Assembly: GCA_036258175.1 (NCBI GenBank)
Contig: DATAEE010000141.1
Coordinates: forward strand, 62,001 to 126,000
DNA from: DATAEE01 sp036258175
GTDB taxonomy: Bacteria > Acidobacteriota > Vicinamibacteria > Vicinamibacterales > 2-12-FULL-66-21
Length of the DNA stretch: 64,000 bases
Reading direction: 5' to 3'
The position numbers and the translations under genes are program-made. Of this stretch, positions 8,600-15,401 are shown one piece after another. Every line of letters begins with the position of its first letter. Position 1 is the stretch's first letter. The notes beneath the pieces are model-generated. The model saw nothing but the letters and a program-made list of their open reading frames with translations, ran no database searches and had not been told where the DNA came from.

Positions 8600-9799
8600 G
8601 TGGCCGTCATCCGTCCTTTTCGTGCGCTGCGACCGGCGCCAGATGCGGCGCAGCGCGTCGCCGCCGTGCCTTACGATGTCGTCTCAACGGACGAAGCGCG
8701 CGCGCTGGCCGACGGGAATCCCCTCAGCTTTCTACACGTAACCCGATCGGAAATCGATCTGCCGCCCCAGGCCGATCCGTACTCGCCGAAGGTATACGCG
8801 CAGGCGCTCGCCAACTTCGAGCGGATCAAGCGGGATGCGCCGCTCGTGTTCGAGGACGAGCCGTCGGTCTACTTCTACCGGCTGCGAATGGGCCGGCATG
8901 AACAGACGGGGCTTGCCGCGGCGTACTCGCTCGAGGAGTACGATCGCGATCTGATCAAAAAACATGAACGGACCCGGCCTGACAAGGAAGACGATCGCAC
9001 GCGGCACATCTCTGAACTGCGCGCGCAGACCGGCGTCGTATTTCTCACGTATCAGGCGTCGGCGGATGTCGACGCAATCGCCCGGCGCGTCATGATGACG
9101 ACGCCGCTGTACGACTTCACGGCGCCCGACGGCGTTGCTCATGCGATTTGGAAAGCTCCCGCGGACCAGTCGCGTTCCCTCGTCGAAGCCTTCGGACGAA
9201 TTCCGGCGTTGTACATCGCCGATGGCCACCACCGCGCGGCGAGCGCGGCGCGAACGCGAGAGCGTGTCAACGGTGACGCCGCGCAATGGTTTCTGGCGGT
9301 CGCCTTCCCGGACAACCAGATGCAGATCCTGCCGTACAACCGCGTCGTGAAGGACCTCGGCGGCCTGAGCGCCGACGCGTTGCTCGCACGGCTGCGCGAA
9401 CGGTTCACCGTGACAGAGGGCCCGGCCACGCCAGCAGCGAAGGGCGCCGTGGCGATGTATCTCGCGGGACGGTGGTACACGATTCGATTCGGTCCAGAGA
9501 ATCAGAACGATCGCATCGCGTCGCTGGACGTCAGCCGCCTGCAGCAGCACATCCTGGATCCGCTGCTCGGCATCAGGGACGTGCGAACCGACAAACGGAT
9601 AGACTTCGTCGGCGGTGCGCGTGGGACCGCCGAGCTGCAGCGACTCGTGGACAGCGGCGCGGCCGCGGTCGCATTCTCGCTCTATCCGGTGACGGTGGAC
9701 GATCTGATGGCGATCGCGGACGCCGGCGGGATCATGCCGCCCAAGTCGACCTGGTTCGAGCCGAAGCTTCGCGACGGCCTGCTGATAAACGTCATATGA
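8600..9799 (+). CDS. DUF1015 family protein
   Basis: The 399-residue product matches the DUF1015 family in length and pattern. The N-terminus runs through RPFRALRPAP and VAAVPYDVVS, followed by NPLSFLHVTR and EEYDRDLIKKHERTRPDKE. The core has IADGHHRAASA, and the end has a FEPKLRDGLL-like close. The biochemical role of the family is not established as far as I know. The start is a GTG with a TATACT hexamer ending only 6 bases before it, so the message may be leaderless. The stop overlaps the ATG of serA (ATGA), so it is almost certainly co-translated with serine biosynthesis genes. That suggests a role in serine metabolism or its control. Confidence 0.85.
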   Translation: MAVIRPFRALRPAPDAAQRVAAVPYDVVSTDEARALADGNPLSFLHVTRSEIDLPPQADPYSPKVYAQALANFERIKRDAPLVFEDEPSVYFYRLRMGRHEQTGLAAAYSLEEYDRDLIKKHERTRPDKEDDRTRHISELRAQTGVVFLTYQASADVDAIARRVMMTTPLYDFTAPDGVAHAIWKAPADQSRSLVEAFGRIPALYIADGHHRAASAARTRERVNGDAAQWFLAVAFPDNQMQILPYNRVVKDLGGLSADALLARLRERFTVTEGPATPAAKGAVAMYLAGRWYTIRFGPENQNDRIASLDVSRLQQHILDPLLGIRDVRTDKRIDFVGGARGTAELQRLVDSGAAAVAFSLYPVTVDDLMAIADAGGIMPPKSTWFEPKLRDGLLINVI

Positions 9800-11046
9800 A
9801 AGTGCTCGTTGCGGACAAGTTCGAGACGTCCGGCCTGGACGGCCTGACGGCGGCCGGCTGCGAGGTCGTGTACGACCCAGATCTCAAGGATGACGCACTC
9901 GCGCAAGCTATCGCCAAGACCGGCGCGGAGGTCCTCGTCGTCCGCAGCACGAAAGTGACCGAGCCGATGCTGCAGGCGGGCGCACTCGCGCTCGTCGTGC
10001 GGGCGGGCGCCGGCTACAACACGATCGACGTCAAGGCAGCGTCCAAGCGCGGCATCTACGTCTCGAATTGCCCCGGCAAGAACTCGATCGCCGTTGCCGA
10101 GCTGGCCTTCGGCCTGATCCTCGCGCTCGACCGCCGGATCCCGGACAACGTCGCGGATCTGCGCGCCGGCAAATGGAACAAGAAGGAGTACTCGAAGGCG
10201 GCGGGACTCTTCGGCCGCACGCTCGCGCTCATCGGGATCGGTAACATCGGTCAGGAAATGATCCGCCGCGCTGCCGGCTTCGGTATGAACGTCGTCATCT
10301 GGAGCCGCCGCTTCGACGCGGAGGATCGGCCGATCAGTGATGCGGAAGCGCGCGAGCTGGGCATCGATCCGCTTCAGCATCAGATCGATATCTCTTTGGC
10401 GCCGACGCCCGCGGAAGCAGTCGCGCGCGCGGACGTGATCAGCCTGCACGTCGCGCTCGCGCCCGGGACACGGACGCTCATCAACGCCGATCTGCTCGCG
10501 CGGATGAAGCCGGGGGCCATCGTCGTCAACACCGCACGCGGCGAGGTGGTCGATCACGCCGCGCTGGCCGAGGCGGTACGGACGCGCGGCATCCGCGTCG
10601 CGATGGACGTGTATGCCAACGAGCCCACGTCGGCGACGGGCGACTTCGCTGATCCGCTCGTGCAGCTGCCGGGCGTGTACGGCACGCATCACATCGGCGC
10701 GTCGACCGATCAGGCGCAGGAAGCGATTGCCGCGGAGACCGTGCGGATCATTCGGTCGTACAAGGACACGGGCGAAGTGCCGAACGTCGTGAACCTCTGC
10801 CGCCGCACGCCCGCGTCCCACATGCTCGTCGTCCGCCACCGCGACCGCCCGGGCGTGCTCGCGCACGTCTTCGACCATCTGCGCGAGGGCAGCATCAACG
10901 TGCAGGAAACCGAGAACATCGTCTTCGACGGCGCGGAGGCGGCGATTGCACGGATTAACCTGGACGCGCCGCCCGACGCTGCGGTTCTGGAGCGCATTCG
11001 AAACGGCAACCGGGACGTGCTCGATCTGCGGCTCGTCTCGCTCTGA
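9796..11046 (+). CDS. serA: D-3-phosphoglycerate dehydrogenase
   Basis: The enzyme oxidises 3-phosphoglycerate to 3-phosphohydroxypyruvate with NAD, the first step of serine synthesis. The 416 residues show the D-isomer dehydrogenase fold: nucleotide-binding GIGNIGQ (about 149-155), NTARGEVVDHAAL with the catalytic Arg, and the catalytic His in GTHHIGAST. A C-terminal ACT-type regulatory domain (about 340-416, HMLVVRHRDRPGVLAHVF) usually binds serine for feedback inhibition. The start is the ATG at 9796 that overlaps the DUF1015 stop; the longer open frame upstream is a shadow of DUF1015. serC follows after 51 bases. Confidence 0.93.
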   Translation: MKVLVADKFETSGLDGLTAAGCEVVYDPDLKDDALAQAIAKTGAEVLVVRSTKVTEPMLQAGALALVVRAGAGYNTIDVKAASKRGIYVSNCPGKNSIAVAELAFGLILALDRRIPDNVADLRAGKWNKKEYSKAAGLFGRTLALIGIGNIGQEMIRRAAGFGMNVVIWSRRFDAEDRPISDAEARELGIDPLQHQIDISLAPTPAEAVARADVISLHVALAPGTRTLINADLLARMKPGAIVVNTARGEVVDHAALAEAVRTRGIRVAMDVYANEPTSATGDFADPLVQLPGVYGTHHIGASTDQAQEAIAAETVRIIRSYKDTGEVPNVVNLCRRTPASHMLVVRHRDRPGVLAHVFDHLREGSINVQETENIVFDGAEAAIARINLDAPPDAAVLERIRNGNRDVLDLRLVSL

Positions 11047-11097
11047 GTTTCCGGGCCCTGGGCCCCTGGCCTCCGGCCTCTCTTGAGGGAGTCTGTT

Positions 11098-12189
11098 ATG
11101 ACCACGGTCACGCGCGTGTTCAACTTCTCCGCTGGGCCGGCGATTCTGCCGCTGCCGGTGCTGGAAGAGGCGCAGCGCGATCTACTGGCCCTGCCCGGCG
11201 TGGGCATGTCGGTGCTCGAGATCAGCCATCGCTCGAAGCCGTTCGACGAGATCATCCAGGGCTGCGAGGCGGACATCCGGAAGCTCGCCAGCGTCCCGGA
11301 CAACTACAAAGTGCTGTTCCTGCAGGGCGGCGCCAGCTTGCAGTTCTCGATGGTGCCGATGAACCTGATGGCGCCGGGCGGCACCGCCGACTACATCGTC
11401 ACCGGCTCATGGTCCGAGAAAGCCGTGAAGGAGGCGAAGAAGGTCGGCAACGTCAACATCGCCGCCACGACCCAGGACGGCAACTTCAAGCGCATCCCGA
11501 AACAGGACGAGATCAAGGTCACGCCAGGAACCGCGTACGTGCACATGACCTCGAACAACACGATCTTCGGGACCGAGTGGAAATATGTGCCGGACGTCGG
11601 CGGCACGCCGCTGGTGTGCGACACGTCGTCCGACATGTTCAGCGGCCCGCTCGCCATCCGGAAGTTCGGTCTCGTCTACGCCGGTGCGCAGAAGAATCTG
11701 GGTCCGGCCGGGCTGACGCTCGTCATCATCCGCGAGGACCTGCTGCAGCGCTCGCAGAAGTCACTACCGACGATGCTGAACTATGCGGTGCACGTGGAGA
11801 ACGCGTCGCTGTACAACACGCCGGCAGTGTTCGCAATCTACATCACGCGGCTCGTGATGAAGTGGCTGCTGTCCATGGGCGGGCTCGAAGCGGTCGCGCG
11901 CTCGAACGAGCGGAAGGCCGGGAAGCTCTACGGCGAGATTGACCGCACCGGCTACTATCGCGGCCACGCCGATCCGGACAGCCGATCGCTCATGAACGTG
12001 ACGTTCCGGCTGCCGACCGAAGAGCTCGAGAAGCTGTTTGTCAAGGAATCGACAGCGGCCGGCCTCGACGGCCTGAAAGGCCACCGGTCGGTCGGGGGCC
12101 TGCGGGCCTCGATCTACAACGCCTTCCCCGAGGAGGGGGTCGACGCGCTCGTGCAGTTCATGCGGGATTTCGAGCGGAAGCACGGGTGA
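11098..12189 (+). CDS. serC: phosphoserine aminotransferase
   Basis: This PLP enzyme converts 3-phosphohydroxypyruvate and glutamate to phosphoserine. The 363 residues begin RVFNFSAGPAILP, the family's usual opening, and continue with ISHRSKPF and FLQGGASLQFSMVPMNL. The PLP lysine lies in YAGAQKNLGPAG, and the end has GLKGHRSVGGLRASIYNA for phosphate binding. The ATG at 11098 has GAGGGAG upstream, so the TTG at 11083 is rejected. Between serA and serC is a GC-rich palindromic stretch made of GGGCCC words. serB was not found in the window. Confidence 0.96.
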   Translation: MTTVTRVFNFSAGPAILPLPVLEEAQRDLLALPGVGMSVLEISHRSKPFDEIIQGCEADIRKLASVPDNYKVLFLQGGASLQFSMVPMNLMAPGGTADYIVTGSWSEKAVKEAKKVGNVNIAATTQDGNFKRIPKQDEIKVTPGTAYVHMTSNNTIFGTEWKYVPDVGGTPLVCDTSSDMFSGPLAIRKFGLVYAGAQKNLGPAGLTLVIIREDLLQRSQKSLPTMLNYAVHVENASLYNTPAVFAIYITRLVMKWLLSMGGLEAVARSNERKAGKLYGEIDRTGYYRGHADPDSRSLMNVTFRLPTEELEKLFVKESTAAGLDGLKGHRSVGGLRASIYNAFPEEGVDALVQFMRDFERKHG

Positions 12190-12192
12190 TCG

Positions 12193-12341
12193 GCTAACGG
12201 AGAGGACGGAGAGACCGGAGACACAACGGAGGAACGGAGTGAGCGGGGACGAAGGGACAGCTTTACAAAATTGCTCCGTTCCGTCCCCGATCCCTCCGTT
12301 TCTCCGTTGTAACTCCGTTCGCTCCGTACCCTCCGTGTGCG
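12193..12341. repeat. long imperfect hairpin built from ACGGAG words
   Basis: The left arm (about 12193-12250) repeats ACGGAG-like words. The right arm (about 12283-12336) repeats their complement, CTCCGT. The arms align over about 54 bases with few mismatches around a loop containing TTTACAAAATTG. A second copy with a truncated right arm lies at 18865-18952. It sits between serC and the desaturase and may terminate serC transcription. Confidence 0.75.
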
Positions 12342-12350
12342 CCCGGTTCC

Positions 12351-13172
12351 GTGCTAAAATCTCTGGGTTTCCCTCTGGGTTTCCCAGCCTTCGGTCACCC
12401 TCACAGTGAGGTCCTTGTGCTCGTTTCGCTACTTCTCGCCCTAGTCGCGTCCACCATCGTCACGCAGATCTCGGTTTACAGCACGACCATATATCTCCAT
12501 CGCACCGCGACGCATCGCGCGATCGTCCTGCACCCCGCGGTCGAATGGGTGTTCCGGTTCTGCATCTGGATGACCACGGGCATCGTCCCGCGAGAATGGG
12601 TCGCCGTGCACCGCAAGCACCACGCGTTCACGGACGAGGAAGGTGATCCGCACAGCCCGAAGCTCAACGGCTTCTGGAAGGTTCAACTCGGGAACGTCTT
12701 CTATTACCTGCGTGAGCTGAAGGACCCGCAAATCGTCAGCAAGTACGCTCGCGACATCAAAGAAGACCGCTGGGACAAAGTGCTCTTCAACCACGGCTAC
12801 GTCGGCCTCGGCACCGGCATCGCGCTCCTCTGCCTGAGCCTTGGGCTCTGGTGGGGACTCCTCGCGGCTGGCGTTCACACCTTCATGTACGTGTTCGTGC
12901 TGTCGTCGTCGATCAACGGTCTCTGCCACTACGCGGGCTACAAGAACTTCGCGAACACCGCAACCAACATCCGCCTGATCGCGTATCTGACCGGCGGCGA
13001 GGGCCTGCACAATAACCACCACGGGTTTCCGCGCAGTCCGAAGTTCAGCTTCCGCCGCGGCGAGTTCGATCCGGCCTGGCCGCTCATCCGCCTCCTGACG
13101 AAGCTGAAACTCGCGCGGCCGTACAAGACGATCGAAGACGCACACCTGCGGCCGCAAGAGACGAGCGCGTAG
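12351..13172 (+). CDS. acyl-CoA / fatty acid desaturase (membrane di-iron)
   Basis: The product of up to 273 residues belongs to the delta-9 acyl desaturase family, which inserts a cis double bond into saturated acyl chains at the membrane. All three His boxes are present: HRTATH, HRKHH and HNNHH, with a further H in LCHYAG. Hydrophobic segments at about 20-45, 65-85 and 150-195 fit the usual four-helix topology. The GTG at 12351 overlaps a TAAAAT that looks like a -10 box, so the true start may be a downstream GTG around 12414, just before the first membrane helix. The length is near that of short actinobacterial-type desaturases. The gene converges on pcnB two bases downstream. Confidence 0.85.
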   Translation: MLKSLGFPLGFPAFGHPHSEVLVLVSLLLALVASTIVTQISVYSTTIYLHRTATHRAIVLHPAVEWVFRFCIWMTTGIVPREWVAVHRKHHAFTDEEGDPHSPKLNGFWKVQLGNVFYYLRELKDPQIVSKYARDIKEDRWDKVLFNHGYVGLGTGIALLCLSLGLWWGLLAAGVHTFMYVFVLSSSINGLCHYAGYKNFANTATNIRLIAYLTGGEGLHNNHHGFPRSPKFSFRRGEFDPAWPLIRLLTKLKLARPYKTIEDAHLRPQETSA

Positions 13173-13174
13173 GA

Positions 13175-14464
13175 CTACATCTGCGGTTGACGATGGCGGC
13201 CCCGGCCGCCTCGTCTGCGGCGCCTCCGGCGCGGCCGGTGATCATCCCCCGCCATCTGCGCTTGCGGATGCGGCTGGCCGGGGGTGCTCTCGTCGGGGAC
13301 GTGATGCATCCGCGGCGCGTGCCGCAGGAGCGCGCGCCAATGTTCGACCGCGTCCGGACGGTCGCCGTGAATTTCCAGCCAGGTCACTGCTTCGGGAAGG
13401 ATGTGGCGGTGGAGGAGTCCACGCTGCGCGCGAGGCGGTGCGTCTATCTCGAGCAGGCGGCGCTGCACAGCCATCAGGTGCCGCAGCCGCTCGACGTCGC
13501 GCTTCGGGACGGGCAGCAGGCCGAGTGTGATGCCGCGAGGCCGCTCCTCCTCGCCGTCCGGCCGGCGCGGCCGCGGCGAGAACGCGCCGATCGGACGGAG
13601 CACGCTGCCGACGAGCACGGAGTTCGTGAGCGTGTCGGGAATGGACGTGAAGCGGCGCCGGTATGCGTCCAGCCGCTGGAGCGATGACCAGAACGCGTCC
13701 GGCGGACGCACGAGCGGCGGCGCGATGTGCTGGAGCAGGCCGACCTCGCCGAGCATCCGGAACACGCGTTCCGACGCGCCGGAGCGCAGGATCTTGTAGT
13801 GCTCTTCCATCAGCCGCGCCGGCGCGCTCAATCCGATCGCTTCGCGATGTCTATCGATCGCTTCCAGGATCGGCAAATCGATCGTGAAGTCCAGCCGCGC
13901 CGCGAGGACGACGGCGCGCAGCATGCGGACCGGGTCCTCGAGAAACCTGACGTTCGGATCCCCAATCGATCGGATTACTCGCTCCTGCAGATCCTGGAGG
14001 CCGCCGACGTAGTCGATGACGGAGAACGTCGCGATGTCGTAGAAGAGGGCGTTGACGGTGAAGTCGCGCCGGAACGCGTCCTCTTCCGGCGTGCCGAACG
14101 TGTTGTCGCCGGCGTGCGGCGCGGCCTCGGCTTCGGGCGACTGCGGCTCGGGCGGCATCTGGCGCCGGAACGTCGCGACCTCGATCGTCTTCGGACCGAA
14201 CCGCACGTGCGCCAGGCGGAACCGGCGGCCGATGATCCAGCAGTTCCGAAACTGCTTCTTTATCTGTCCTGGGTGCGCATCCGTCCCGATGTCGAAGTCT
14301 TTCGGGGTCAGCCCGAGCAGCAGGTCGCGTACCCCGCCACCGACGAGGTACGCTCGGTGCCCACTCTGGTGGAGCCGATAGAGAACCTTGAGGGCGTCAG
14401 GATCGATGCTGCGGCGAGAGATCCGGTGTTCGGCCCGCGGGACGATGGTTGGAACCACCATCAA
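13175..14464 (-). CDS. pcnB: poly(A) polymerase / CCA-adding-type nucleotidyltransferase
   Basis: The 429-residue class II nucleotidyltransferase has the head-domain motif LVGGGVRDLLLG and then PKDFDIGTDA, whose DFD supplies the metal-binding acids. It continues with RRDFTVNALFYD and RFLEDPVRMLRAV of the neck. Length and the extended C-terminus favour PcnB (3' polyadenylation of RNA for decay) over a CCA-adding enzyme, but sequence alone does not settle this. The last about 25 residues are a strongly basic run with seven consecutive Arg, typical of RNA-binding tails in PcnB. It is divergent from the secreted protein gene at 14523, with a 58-base gap. Confidence 0.87.
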   Translation of the reverse strand: MMVVPTIVPRAEHRISRRSIDPDALKVLYRLHQSGHRAYLVGGGVRDLLLGLTPKDFDIGTDAHPGQIKKQFRNCWIIGRRFRLAHVRFGPKTIEVATFRRQMPPEPQSPEAEAAPHAGDNTFGTPEEDAFRRDFTVNALFYDIATFSVIDYVGGLQDLQERVIRSIGDPNVRFLEDPVRMLRAVVLAARLDFTIDLPILEAIDRHREAIGLSAPARLMEEHYKILRSGASERVFRMLGEVGLLQHIAPPLVRPPDAFWSSLQRLDAYRRRFTSIPDTLTNSVLVGSVLRPIGAFSPRPRRPDGEEERPRGITLGLLPVPKRDVERLRHLMAVQRRLLEIDAPPRAQRGLLHRHILPEAVTWLEIHGDRPDAVEHWRALLRHAPRMHHVPDESTPGQPHPQAQMAGDDHRPRRRRRRRGGRGRHRQPQM

Positions 14465-14522
14465 AGGGGATTATAGCCCGCCAGCCGTGGTACCATCGGC
14501 GGAGATGAGGGAGGAACGGGGC

Positions 14523-15371
14523 ATGGGGCGGTGGCGCGCCGCAGCCGCGGTGATGGTCTATCTCACGGCCGCGGCGGGAGCGGCGGAAGCGGCTCGCGAT
14601 CCGCTGGCCGCGGCCCGACAACTCTACAACGCGGGTGACTACTCCGGCGCGATCACGGCCGCCGCGCAGATCACGCAGCCGCATCTCGTGCCCGCCGCGA
14701 AGCTCGTCGAAGGCCGGGCCAGGCTCGAGCGATTCCGCCGCGAGCGTGCGGATGGAGATCTGATCGCCGCGCGTTCGGCGCTCGGGTCGGTCGAGCCGGC
14801 CGCGCTCGCCGTGCGGGAGCGTCACGAGCTCGTCATCGGATTCGCGGAGTCGCTCTTCCTCGAAGGATCCTTCGGCGCATCCGCCGAGCTCTTCGCGAGC
14901 GTCGTCGATCAGCCCGCGGCGTGGCCGGCGGCCGGACCGGGCGGGCGCGATCGTCTGCTCGAATGGTGGGCGGGCGCGATGGATCGCGAGGCGCAGATGG
15001 CGCGCGGCGCCGCGCGCGACGAGATCTTCGGCCGCCTGCGCGATCGCATGGCGCGCGAGCTGGAGAAAGAGCCGGCCTCACCGGTCGCGGCGTACTGGCT
15101 CGCGGCCGGCGCGCGCGGCGCGGGGGACATGGATCGTGCGTGGGACGCCGCCGTGGCAGGCTGGCTTCGCGCGCGCCTCGCGGGCGGACGCTCACGTGCG
15201 CTCTCGAACGACCTCGATCGGCTCGTCCGCGAGTCGATCATTCCGGCGCGGGCCAGGCGCCGTGCCGATTCGCTGAGGGACAGCACGCAGCTCGAAGCGG
15301 AGATGCTGGAAGAGTGGAACGAGCTGAAGACGAAGTGGCCACTGGACTCAGTGATCACGACACGACAATAA
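14523..15371 (+). CDS. secreted helical-repeat protein of unknown function
   Basis: The 282-residue product has an N-terminal signal peptide (MGRWRAAAAVMVYLTAAAGAAEA). The rest is almost entirely helical and Ala/Arg/Leu-rich with TPR-like spacing (RQLYNAGDYSGAITAA, AESLFLEGSFGASAELFASV, DMDRAWDAAVAGW). No catalytic motif is visible and I do not recognise a named family. The ATG at 14523 is preferred because GGAGGAACGGGG precedes it and the signal peptide begins there; ATGs at 14505 and further upstream would add a non-hydrophobic extension. A role as a periplasmic scaffold is only a guess from its repeats. Confidence 0.68.
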   Translation: MGRWRAAAAVMVYLTAAAGAAEAARDPLAAARQLYNAGDYSGAITAAAQITQPHLVPAAKLVEGRARLERFRRERADGDLIAARSALGSVEPAALAVRERHELVIGFAESLFLEGSFGASAELFASVVDQPAAWPAAGPGGRDRLLEWWAGAMDREAQMARGAARDEIFGRLRDRMARELEKEPASPVAAYWLAAGARGAGDMDRAWDAAVAGWLRARLAGGRSRALSNDLDRLVRESIIPARARRRADSLRDSTQLEAEMLEEWNELKTKWPLDSVITTRQ

Positions 15372-15398
15372 TCATCAGCGATCCACAATCAGCATTGA
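15366..15398. repeat. partial copy of the CAGCAATCCATAATCAGCATTG repeat
   Basis: The sequence between the 14523 gene and polA (convergent) resembles the right arm of the hairpin at 29571-29683, with about three mismatches over 22 bases. No opposing arm was found here, so it is a half element. Confidence 0.45.
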
Positions 15399-15401
15399 GC
15401 G

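Noticed and set aside
9286..9795. N-terminal extension of serA in a long open frame
   Set aside because: It overlaps the DUF1015 gene in another frame and is Arg/Gly low-complexity. The SerA fold begins exactly at ATG 9796.
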